Assembly (NCBI RefSeq): GCF_000350225.1
Contig: NW_005179024.1
Location: forward strand, 124,001-188,000
Reading direction: 5' to 3'
Origin: Chondrus crispus
Taxonomy: Eukaryota; Rhodophyta; Florideophyceae; Gigartinales; Gigartinaceae
Length of the DNA: 64,000 nucleotides
Shown: one piece after another, positions 42,801 to 52,185 of the stretch
How the letters are laid out: each line of letters begins with the position of its first letter
Numbering within the stretch: position 1 is the first letter of the stretch
Made by a program: the position numbers and the translations under genes
Notes under the pieces: generated by a model
Database searches by the model: none
Told to the model about the DNA's origin: nothing
The model's input: only the letters and a program-made list of their open reading frames with translations

Positions 42801-44474
42801 TCGCGCACGGACGCGCGACGAACCGAGAGGCGACGACGAAGCCCCCGCTCTCCAAGGACCCAATTCGTTTTGGGAGGAGAACGACGAGTTCGACGCCGCC
42901 GACATCCAGCGCGCCGAAGACCCCGAGGCTGGCGTGCTCGACGCCCCGGTCGCCCCACCGCTGGACGACCTTCCGGCCCCTCTTACGATAGAGGAGATAG
43001 TCGAGGAGCAACGCGTGGATGAGTTCTGCCAAACCGTTTTGGCACGACAGTCAGAGTCCGGGGACTCCGTGTTCTTCGAGGACCACCAAGGGGTGCTCAA
43101 ACGGAGACACCCCTTCGACCCTGATATCGTTCAGGTGGTGGTACCTCGGACGCTTCGCGCCAGGCTCCTTCGCCTGTGCCACAACCCGGCTATCGCGGGG
43201 CACCCGGGCCAGAACCGTATGTACTACGCACTTCGACGCGAGTACTACTGGCCCCACCTGGCTGCAGACGTAGCAGCCACGGTGCGAGGGTGTCGAACCA
43301 GCGCGATGAACCGGGTCAAGCTGAGGAAACATCTCAACCGATTGAGGTTGTTTCCAGCTACGAGGCCCCTCCAGAGCCTCGCAATCGACATCTTGGGGCC
43401 GCTCCCCAAGACGAAGACAGGAAAACGATTCCTGCTCGTGATTACGGACCGCTTCAGTAAGCTGACGCAAGTCGTTGCGCTCCGCACGATAACCGCATAC
43501 ACCGTGGCGGTTGCGTTCTGCGAATCGTGGGTGTTTAAGTACGGCGTCCGGCCCACGTTGCTGTCCGATAACGGACCGCAGTTTAACGCCAAGTTCTTCC
43601 ACAGCACGTGCCCCACGTTCTGGGGATAACGAATTTGTACACTTCGGCGTACCATCCCCAAACGAACGGGCAAGTCGAGCGATATAACCGAACAATCGCC
43701 TCGATGCTGCAGAACTACGTGGGTGAACACCAGGACGACTGCGATGTGTACGTGGGGCCGCTTACGTATGCGTACAACTCCCACGTACATCGCACCACAC
43801 GCACCACGCCGTTTGAGCTCGTGCTCAGCAGGCCACCGCCGGAGTTCTCTCTCCGACGGGAGGACGGCGACGCGCCCCCTTCCGATAGAGGGAACCAACG
43901 TGCCAAGTTCCTCAAGACCTTGGACTCGACTATCCAAAAGGCCTACGAGAGCCTGCGTCAGACGCAGGCTCGCTACAAGCGCGACTTCGATAAGCGCATA
44001 CGACGTATTAATTCCCGGCTCCGTCCCGGAGAATACGTATATCTCAACCCCACCGATGGGGCTAGGACGTCGAACAAGCTCGCCTCGCCCGCTGTCGGAC
44101 CCTACCGCGTGCTCGCCAATGACCGCCGAACCATCACGATCGATCGTGATGGGGTCACCGAGCGAGTCTCCGCCGACCGCTGCGTGTACGCGCCGTCTCC
44201 GATAAACGCGCCACGAGCAAGTACGACGACCCCGCGGGACCTCGCCGATAAGGTCACCGCGGGAACGCAGTATGCCGTCGAACGACTACTGAGAAATCGA
44301 GTCATAGAAGACGGAACTACGGAGTTCCTCATCAAGTGGGCGGATTACGACGCGCCCACTTGGACGGCGCGGACTCGCGTCCCGGAGGAGTTGGTGTCTC
44401 GTTACGCCCAACGCCTCCGGAGACGTACCGGCAGGAACCTCACCCAAACCGTGAACGCGGACGTTCACGCTTAA
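39899..44474 (+). pseudogene. pol: Element C pol: protease, RT, RNase H, integrase, chromodomain, with several frame breaks
   Basis: Protease has AVDTCSGYNLM near 40318, Cys replacing the usual Gly after Asp-Thr. The protease-RT linker domain follows (IPAISQAHVRVTTAGRGLVF). RT has VDYRRLNAK and VYLDDVIVFS (about 41806-41835). A frameshift at about 41850-41870 leads to the rest of RT and RNase H (DTDASDYQLG). A TGA at 42336-42338 replaces an expected Trp. RNase H resumes (FTVRTDHDALRWLM). A frameshift at about 42790-42930 precedes integrase (AGHPGQNRMYYALRREYYW), where the second zinc Cys reads Ser (GCRTSA). A further frameshift near 43600 leads to the final catalytic Glu (NGQVERYNR). A C-terminal chromodomain (YAVERLLRNRVIEDG, FLIKWADY) is near 44270-44400. 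Confidence 0.85.
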
Positions 44475-46901
44475 GGGGGGGGCCCTCAACCGCTCCTTTG
44501 CGGATTAACCCCAGCCTGCACGAACAGACTAAAAGGGGAAGCGAAGGAGGTCGGCGGACCCTATCGGAGGTTCACAGCCGGGGACGCGTTCAAGTCAAGT
44601 CGTCTTGACTTCTCGGACGTCAAGGACGCGAGACATAAGAACAGGACAGTACGAACTGCCTGAAAAAAAAAGGTTGGGCCCTCGTAATGACCGACATGAC
44701 GAGGACTGCAATACCCCGTTCGGATCGGAAAAGTCGGACGACACCCCCCCGAACAGGATTGCCGGACGATCCGTTAAGTCCAGCCACCACGGCGAGGAGG
44801 GGCGCCCGACGAATGAGGCGATCAGCGGTGGAATTACGAGAGCCCCTCGGTGGGCAGAGTAAGCGACCAGAATGCTTGTTGTTTGTGTCTCGGAATATCC
44901 GAGAAGGTTCGGGCTCACTTCGAGCCCTCAGTCCGCATCCGGGTCCGATAACCCGACGGACGGCGTGGTCATGACCCTATCGATAGGGGTCGTGCGCGAG
45001 GAAATGCGCAAAAGGCGTTTTCAGATGAGCAGGCGAGTGAGGCTGCGTTCGCCTCAACAGTCGCCAGGATAGTTAAGGAAGGGGCGTAAGCGCGAGAGCA
45101 ACTCGGTCGGAGGGGCAACAATATATGCACACACACGTGTACTGTCAGCCCCAATTAGAACTTTTTGTCGCTAATCACGGCGTATGCCATGATTTAATTT
45201 TGGGAAGATTTCTTCCTCAGACGACAGCGCACCAATCAGGAACCGTGCTCTGATTTTTTGGCAGAAATTGTTTTCGCGGGAAATTAGGACAATTTTTGGG
45301 ATGATTTTCTGATTGCGCGGCGGACGGAAAAAGGTCGCAGTACACGTGTACTACGAGAAAAAGTCGCAATCCACGGCGCTGCGCCCTCGCCGCGATGGCG
45401 AGGGGCGCGTGGACAAGGAGAATACCGCGAGGCGCGCCCTCGCCGCGATGGCGAGGGGCGCATGGACGAGGAGAATACTGTGCGCTGCGCCCTCGCCGCA
45501 ATGGCGAGGGGCGCGTGGACGAGGAGAATACCGCGCGCTGTGCCCTCGCCCCGATGGCGAGGGGCGCGTGGAAGAGGAGAATACTGCACCCTCTGCCCTC
45601 GCCCCGATTGCCTTAGGGGGGGCGACGAAGATGACACCCGCGTGGGACCTTGCCTCGGTGGAACCGGAGTGCGAGGAGCGCAGGAAAAAGTTGTCGGGGA
45701 GCGCCGCGGGCCGAGCTTGCGAGGCCCAGGCGCTTCTACGCGGACTTTTCCGCCGCACCACAGCGCAGAGTGGGCGCGCCGCGCCCTCGCTATCGGGGGC
45801 GAGGGCTGATAAGGATAAGGACCGTCGTCACGCGTCGTCGCGCGCCGCGCCCTCGCCACGGACAGCGAAGGCCGGCAAGTCTACAGTACGGGGGGCGGTA
45901 CCGACTGCCACCGCCCGGGCACAGGCTCCGGAGCGCCCCCGCTCGCGCCGGTATAATGCTGCAAACCGTGCGGCGGAAGCCGATGGCGCGCCCGCCACAA
46001 AGGCGAGGTACGCCAGATACGGACTTCGCCTCTTCGCGCTCTGGCCTCGACGGCGAGCGGCAAGAAGAAGGGTAGCGAACGACTACGCGTCCGCGCACTT
46101 CCCCGATGGCGAGTGGCGCCGCCAGTGAGGCGACCGTCGCGAGCGCAATTGTGAATGCCGATCATACACCGGACGGACCTCCGCGCATCGGACGCTGCGG
46201 TCATACGAGAGGAGCCGTTCACTCTCGCGCCTCCCGTTGCTCTACGAAGAGAGCCATGTTCGAACAGCATGATGGGCACGCAGAGTGACGACCGCCGGCA
46301 ACCGCGAGGAGAGAGGCGCGACCCGTAAAGGCGCCGCACGAAGCGCCTTGTACGGGATCGTCGCCCCGGACAGGGGGGCAGCGACGGTAGATGAGGGTGA
46401 AATGGAGGAAAATACTCCCCCCCCCCACGAAGCGGGTGAAGGGGAGTATGAGCGGTGCTCCTCGACGGGGACCGGGTAAAACGAACAAGAGCATTCTCTA
46501 CGAACCCAAGGCCGCATTGACCGCCCCGGGCGACGGAGGGGGGCCTGGTCATAACAACGACACGTGAGACAGGGGCGATGAACACCACGAGTACAGTACC
46601 CACACCGGGGAAGCCGTCCGCAAAGAGGGGTCAGAAACGCAGCAGGGCTCAGAGATCACGCAACGCAGCGTTACGGAACCGGGCGCGCAGCGAGGAAGGA
46701 CGCCAAATGCCGGGCGAGGGATGAGGGAGGAGAACAGCCAACGGAAGGGGTGAACAAGAACGGAGAGCACGACGCACGAGGAAGTGAGGAACGAACGCAG
46801 GAGGGGGGCGATAGGGAAACGAGGATGGAGTCTGGGAAGGAAGCACGAGTCACCCTACAAGCACATGTGAACGCGGACGTTCACACTTGTGGGGGGGGCC
46901 G
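44475..46901 (+). other. Element C 3' module between pol and LTR
   Basis: 2.4 kb of very GC-rich DNA bounded by direct copies of GTGAACGCGGACGTTCAC plus a G8 tract (44451-44484 and 46867-46900). It includes a 53-bp tandem repeat and long open frames on both strands (for example 45313-46128 plus, 45881-46603 minus) that resemble no protein I know. In GC-rich DNA such frames arise easily, so I do not call genes. Confidence 0.6.
45381..45613 (+). repeat. 53-bp tandem repeat, about 4.4 copies
   Basis: Units start at 45381, 45434, 45487, 45540 and a partial at 45593. Each contains CCCTCGCC-GCGAT-GGCGAGGG, an 8-bp hairpin. Because 53 is not a multiple of three the reading frame rotates at each unit, arguing against a coding role. 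Confidence 0.93.
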
Positions 46902-47603
46902 TGTAGTATAACCCCCCCCTGGGGGCTTTTTAGTTAGATTGAATCAACAACAGGATCCCCTACTGTAGAGCTCGACGCTCTACAGTACAACCGCGCGTGT
47001 CCACGTGTACACCACGGGGACAAGGGACACGCGCATACACGTGCACAAGTGTACCACGCGCGAACGAAGCGCGCACGCACCACGGGTAATACGTGTACTG
47101 TCAGCCTCGACATAGCTGACAGTATTACAGTGCAGGCCGACCTGCACTACAGTAGCCCACTACAGTACCTCGGTACTGTAGTGTTATGATAGATTGTTTT
47201 GTATATTATATATGGGGCGGACCGGCGGCGGTGGAGGAGGACAAGCACGGACTTGTCACCCACCGACCGTCAAGGTCCGACTTCCCGCTTATTCTAAGGT
47301 AACGTTCGCTAATTACCTTAGAAGCACCACCGAGTGCGGGTTGAGGACGCGCGCGGTACGCCCACGAGCCGGCTCCGCATCCGCCCGTCGGTACTGGATC
47401 GTTACCCAGTACCGCGCCGGGGCGTCGAGGCGTCGAACCGCTCGCGCGTACCGGCGTCCTCCCCGTTCCCGCTCTACCACGCTACCCGGGCCCGCTGCCC
47501 GGTGCCGTAGGCTGTTGTCCCGCTTCACCCCCGTCTTCCCGATCGACAAGGGTCTCGGTCGAACTGTGCATACACCCCTATCGCTGGGGGTGTTTATGCT
47601 ACA
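46902..47603 (+). repeat. Right LTR of element C
   Basis: Preceded by an eight-G tract (46891-46898), the probable polypurine tract, and followed by the CCGAG target duplication. Confidence 0.96.
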
Positions 47604-47608
47604 CCGAG

Positions 47609-49038
47609 GACCTTGGGTTGACGGGGGAAGCCGGGGAGGACGCGTAGAGGCGTCGACGGTCCTCCCCGTGCCAGCCTCAATAAACAAGGCACCCCCGTCG
47701 ACCGCTTCGGTACGCGCGCAATCGCAGAGCCGAACGGACGAAGCGGCAATTTGCTTCTTGAAGAAGCAAAATTATAAGGTCACCGCAACGGTCGGACAAC
47801 GACGCGCGATGATGCGCGCCATCACGCCGGTTCTAGATTCGGGCGCTGGCCCGAATCTAATCCACCTACGCTGTGTGGCAGAACCGTGGCGCGCTGCCAT
47901 CCAGTCCGGGCGGAGCCCGCCGCTCATCGACGCTTCGAATGGGTCGATGAAGGCCCTCGGCGAGCTCAAGCTGTACGTCCGGATTGGTGAGTTCGTCACG
48001 CGCGTACCGTTCTTGGTCGTCACCAACCTTGCGGTGGACTGTATCCTCGGAACCACGTTCCTGGATCGCCACGTGAAGGCGATCATGCCACCTCAGAGGA
48101 AGGTGCTGTTCCATCATGCGCCGTCCGTAGCGCTGACGGCAGTCACACCCTCGAGGCACGACCGCAAGATGGCCTCGAGGGGACCGTCGCAGCAGCTCCC
48201 GCAGGAGGAGAATTCGGCCGACCGGAAGCGCGCGCAGTTCCCGACGAACGTACCGTCACGGAAAATTGGCGTGGTCAAGGGGGTCACGATACCCCCGATG
48301 ACCCAAGCGATGGTACGCGTCGCAACACCGGTTGGGGGGCTTTGCTTCCTACAAAACCACCCCAAAACGGCGCTTAAGAATTTATGCCTGATGGCCCAGG
48401 GGGTCATGGACCTCTTCCCGGGCGAGCCGTTTACGGTGCTTGTTAGCAACTTCGGAAACCGCGCGGTCCACGTCCCGAAGCATACCGTTGTTGGTCTCGC
48501 GTTGCCATCCCCCACACACATCCTGACACTTGGCGTGTCGGTCCCCGGAGAGGCCGACGCTAAGGAAGGGGGAGGGAATAAAAATAATTCCTCGACCGCT
48601 ACGGAGGAACAGGTGCGACGCGAACAACCAGTTACGGACGATGGCAGAAGAAAATCCTCCACCGCTACGGAAGGATACGCGCGTCGCAAAGAATCCGCTA
48701 CGGACGAAGGCAGGATTAATTCCTCACCTGCGGGGAAGGTGCGCGACGAGAAGGACCCGTTACGGACGATGGCAGAATTAAATCCACCACCGCTACGGGA
48801 GGAGGCGTGCGACGCGAAGAACCGGAAACGGACGACGCCCACAGTGGCAATCCCCCTAACGTGGATGAGCGGACCGATACGGACGCGGAGAAGACCCGCT
48901 CGTGGGAAGAAGACTTCCATATTGGTGCAGAAGACAGTACCGTCCGGTCGGAAGTTATGGACATGCTGTCCGAGTTCAAGGACATGTGGTCCGGCCACTT
49001 GGGTAAGATCGATGCTACGAAGCATCGCATCGAGCTGA
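47609..49038 (+). CDS. Element B protease (pro) frame
   Basis: After element C ends, a frame continuous with C's LTR by chance carries B's protease. The active site is PVLDSGAGPNLIHLR (about 47828-47872), followed by the flap and LGTTFLDRHV. The linker domain shared with C and D follows (IPPMTQAMVRVATPVGG, HVPKHTVVGLALPSP). It lies one base back from the gag frame and overlaps the pol frame by up to 232 bases, with pol again one base back. A three-frame gag/pro/pol plan is possible; alternatively one or both shifts are lesions. The extension upstream of 47609 belongs to C's LTR and is not native. Confidence 0.8.
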
Positions 49039-52010
49039 AGTCCGGTGCGAAGCCGATCTACCAAGCACCCTACCGAGCCGGACCCATCGCGCGCGAGAAG
49101 GAGAAGAAGGAAATCGACCGCATGCTGCGCGCGAGAGTCATCGAACCGACATTGGCCGAGTGGGCGAGCTCCGTGGTCTTCGTCCCTAAAAAGGACGGGA
49201 CCATGCGTTTCTGCGTGGACAACCGCAAGCTAAATGCCGTTACGGTTCGCGACTCCTACTCACTACCGCGCATGGACGAATGCATCGACTCGCTCGGCGA
49301 TGCCACTGTCTTTACCACGCTAGACTGTAATAGCGGGTATTGGCAGGTGGAAGTCGCCGAGGAGGACCGCGATAAAACTACGTTCGCGTCGCATTCGGGC
49401 CTCTACCGCTTTCTACGCATGCCGTTCGGTCTTAAAAACGCGCCCGCGACATTTCAACGGGCGGTCCACATCATCCTGTCACGAGTGAAATGGGAGACCG
49501 AGCTGGTCTACTTCGATGACGTCATCGTCTACTCGCGAACCGTTACGGAACATATGGCGCACGTGCGCGAGGTACTACGGCTTCTACATACTGCGGGCGT
49601 GTCGCTAAAATTGGCGAAGTGCCCGTTTTTCGACACCTCCGTAACCTATCTCGGGCACGTCGTCCGTCCGGGACGGTTGGAGGTGGGGCGACGCAACGTC
49701 ATCGCGATCGAGCGCGCGCGCGCGCCTACGAACCAAACGGAACTGCGATCCTTTCTCGGGATGTGCAACGTTTACCGACGGTTTGTGCCAGGATTCGCGA
49801 AGATCGCCGCGCCGCAGAATAAGAAGACCGGCAAGAATCAGCCCTACGAGTTCGAGATCTTAACCGATGCGGAATACGCGGCGTTTGAGGAATTGAAGCG
49901 GCGCCTCGTGTCGCTGCCAATCCTCGCGCTGCCCCGCTACGGACGGAAATATACGCTGGACACCGACGCGTGCGGACACCAAGTGGGTTGCGCTCTTCTA
50001 CAGGGGCAACCCGATGGAGGTACCCGACCGATCGAATATTGGAGCCGCGCGTTGAACGATGCGGAGCGCAATTATACGACTACCGAAAAGGAATACTTGG
50101 CCGTAGTGTGGAGCTTCCTCACCCTACAGCCGTACCTATACGGAAGCGCGTTCAACCTCCGCACGGATCACGAGGCCCTACGCTGGGTCCTCAATTTAGC
50201 GGACAGTTCCGGTCGGCTCGCTCGCTGGCGCCTGCGCTTGGCGGAGTACGACTACGAGGTACAGTACCGCCCAGGCGTCAAGTACCAACTCGCGGACGGC
50301 GTATCGCGCTTACGCACCGATGGAGGAGACACCGAACCGGTCGATGATGAGGTCCCATGCTTCGCGGTCCAGTACGATGAGGGCAGCGAGGCCCTCCTGG
50401 ACAATGTGCACTGGGACCCGCCGCAAGACCGTCCGGACGGTTGTCACGAGCTCGCGATAACTCCCGAGGAACGCCACGCTGCGTCCATCTCGGTTGAGGA
50501 ATTTATACGCGAACAAGCTGAGGACGCCTTCTGTCGCTTCGCCGCGGAAACCGTCAGGACGCCGAACTCGAAGTTCGACATCGACTGTTACGGATTTCTC
50601 GTGAGGATGTCCCCGCTGGACAGGACCCTGCAGCGCGTGGTACCGACTCGGTTGCGCCCCCGGGTACTGTACCTGGCACACCATCCGAGGTTGGCAGGTC
50701 ACCCGGGAGCGACGCGTATGTACTACACCCTTCGCAGGGAGTACTACTGGCCACAGATGGCCAGCGACGCGTTTTCGACCGTACGGAATTGCACCTCGTG
50801 TGCTGCGACCCGCGGGACGCTTGTCAAGAACCAAAAAAATCTCAAGCTGTTCCCCGCGGCGGGCCCCATGGAGTTTGTCGCGATGGACCTCCTGGGGCCC
50901 CTGCCCAAGACCGCGCACGGAAACCAACACGTGTTGGTAATTACCGACCGGTTCTCCAAGCTAACGCGCAGTATCCCGCTCCGGACTACAACCGCTTCGG
51001 TCGTCGCAAACGCGTTTTTGGACAACTGGGTCTACGTTTACGGAGCGCCGCGCTACGTACTAACCGATAATGGCCCTCAGTTCGCTGCGAAGTTCTTCGA
51101 CGCTGTATGCGCCTTCCTGGGGGTGCGGCATTATCTCATGACGGCCTACCACCCCCAGTCGAATGGGCAGACCGAACGGTTCAATCGCACGGTGGTGCAA
51201 CGCCTCCTGCACTACGTGGAGGAGCACCAGCGCGATTGGGACGACTGCGTGCAGCCGCTGACCTTCGCGTACAATACGCAGGTCCACCGGTCGACGGAGA
51301 CGACTCCATTCGACCTGGTGTTAACGCGGCCACCGTCCAGTTTAATTCTCCCCGGTACTCTACCGCAGGACGCGGGGACCCATCGAGAGGACCTGCGGAC
51401 CCCGGTGCAGTACAAGCGCGCTACGCTGCCCAAGCTTCGCGACGCGCTCGACCGTGCTCGGACGAAATTAACCGCATCGCAAAAGCGGTACAAGGACAAT
51501 TTCGACAAGAAGGTCGGCTTCTGTCCGGTCGTTGTGGCGGGCGATTTTGTCTACGTTGATCGCCCGCCCCGCCCGTTGACAAGCATCGAGCCACGCACGC
51601 GTGCGCAAGGTACGACCGGAACGGACGAGCTCTCTGTCAAACTTCTACCAAAGACAGAGGGGCCGTTTCGCGTGCGCTCCGCTGCGGACACCACGGTCCT
51701 CATCGAGCAGGACGGTGTGGAGAACCGCGTGAGCATCGAAGGCGTTACCAAAATGCCGCGCCGGCCGGGAGATACTGTCACCTCGGCCATTCCATCCGCA
51801 TCGGACGCACAAGTCGCAACGCCCCGCGCGGAATACGTCGTTGACCACATCGTCGGACACCGTACGACCCGCGGCGGCACCGAGTACAAGGTTCACTGGT
51901 ACGGGTACGCCGCTTCCGACGATACTTACGAGCCCTCCGAGGGGCTCCCGCAGCCGTTTATCGACCGGTATTGGCGTACGCGCCAAGGGCCGGCACGTGC
52001 GCAAGCGTAG
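48807..52010 (+). CDS. pol: Element B pol: RT, RNase H, integrase, chromodomain (intact)
   Basis: 1067 codons without a break; the first codon in the open frame is GTG, so translation probably comes from upstream by frameshift. RT: VVFVPKKDGTMRFCVDNRKLN, YFDD at 235-238. RNase H: LDTDACGHQVGCALL (385-399), LRTDHEALRW (451-460). Integrase zinc finger: HHPRLAGHPG (His 626, His 632) with NCTSC (Cys 662, Cys 665). Integrase catalytic Asp 694 (AMDLLGPLP), Asp 754 (TDNGPQF) and Glu 790 (NGQTERFNR), spacing D59D35E. GPF-like segment at 952-954, and a C-terminal chromodomain at about 1008-1055 (EYVVDHIVGHRT, VHWYGYAASDDTYEP), which in chromoviruses steers integration to marked chromatin. Confidence 0.93.
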   Translation: MRREEPETDDAHSGNPPNVDERTDTDAEKTRSWEEDFHIGAEDSTVRSEVMDMLSEFKDMWSGHLGKIDATKHRIELKSGAKPIYQAPYRAGPIAREKEKKEIDRMLRARVIEPTLAEWASSVVFVPKKDGTMRFCVDNRKLNAVTVRDSYSLPRMDECIDSLGDATVFTTLDCNSGYWQVEVAEEDRDKTTFASHSGLYRFLRMPFGLKNAPATFQRAVHIILSRVKWETELVYFDDVIVYSRTVTEHMAHVREVLRLLHTAGVSLKLAKCPFFDTSVTYLGHVVRPGRLEVGRRNVIAIERARAPTNQTELRSFLGMCNVYRRFVPGFAKIAAPQNKKTGKNQPYEFEILTDAEYAAFEELKRRLVSLPILALPRYGRKYTLDTDACGHQVGCALLQGQPDGGTRPIEYWSRALNDAERNYTTTEKEYLAVVWSFLTLQPYLYGSAFNLRTDHEALRWVLNLADSSGRLARWRLRLAEYDYEVQYRPGVKYQLADGVSRLRTDGGDTEPVDDEVPCFAVQYDEGSEALLDNVHWDPPQDRPDGCHELAITPEERHAASISVEEFIREQAEDAFCRFAAETVRTPNSKFDIDCYGFLVRMSPLDRTLQRVVPTRLRPRVLYLAHHPRLAGHPGATRMYYTLRREYYWPQMASDAFSTVRNCTSCAATRGTLVKNQKNLKLFPAAGPMEFVAMDLLGPLPKTAHGNQHVLVITDRFSKLTRSIPLRTTTASVVANAFLDNWVYVYGAPRYVLTDNGPQFAAKFFDAVCAFLGVRHYLMTAYHPQSNGQTERFNRTVVQRLLHYVEEHQRDWDDCVQPLTFAYNTQVHRSTETTPFDLVLTRPPSSLILPGTLPQDAGTHREDLRTPVQYKRATLPKLRDALDRARTKLTASQKRYKDNFDKKVGFCPVVVAGDFVYVDRPPRPLTSIEPRTRAQGTTGTDELSVKLLPKTEGPFRVRSAADTTVLIEQDGVENRVSIEGVTKMPRRPGDTVTSAIPSASDAQVATPRAEYVVDHIVGHRTTRGGTEYKVHWYGYAASDDTYEPSEGLPQPFIDRYWRTRQGPARAQA

Positions 52011-52185
52011 CGCGCCCCGAGATCCCGCATGGCCACACCGTCAAGACGACTTCTCCACCACGTGCTGCGCATCGCCGCGCGCGCGCGCCGCGGACAATTG
52101 ATAGGATCACCATTAATCGGTCTGGTTTATGGGAAGCGAGTCCCCTAATGGGCTACGCGAAAGGGGGCGACCAACGGGTCGGGGC

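Larger units (their letters stand above)
36406..47603 (+). mobile_element. Ty3/gypsy chromovirus-like element C, inserted in gag of B
   Basis: LTRs at 36406-37109 (704 bp) and 46902-47603 (702 bp) begin TGTAGTATAACCCCC and end GGTGTTTATGCTACA. Target duplication CCGAG lies at 36401-36405 and 47604-47608. The primer binding site TGGTCTCCTGACCTAGAA is at 37111, nearly that of element D. It contains gag, protease, RT, RNase H, integrase and a chromodomain, with several frameshifts and stops, and a 2.4-kb 3' module with tandem repeats. About 9 LTR substitutions plus a C-run length difference by hand count, the youngest of the three nested elements. Confidence 0.94.

Noticed and set aside
45381-45613. 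CRISPR-like array
   Set aside because: The 53-bp units are contiguous tandem copies without variable spacers, and the DNA is eukaryotic retrotransposon sequence.
45313-46128. 271-codon plus-strand ORF in the 3' module of element C
   Set aside because: It runs through the 53-bp tandem repeat with rotating frames, is Arg/Ala-rich, and similar long frames exist on the opposite strand; best explained by high GC content.
45881-46603. 240-codon minus-strand ORF in element C, as a possible counterpart of B's antisense gene
   Set aside because: Composition and motifs do not resemble the B antisense product and no shared segment could be found.
47194-47608. N-terminal 138 residues of the protease-frame ORF
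   Set aside because: They are encoded by element C's LTR and are open by chance; no protease similarity until after 47609.
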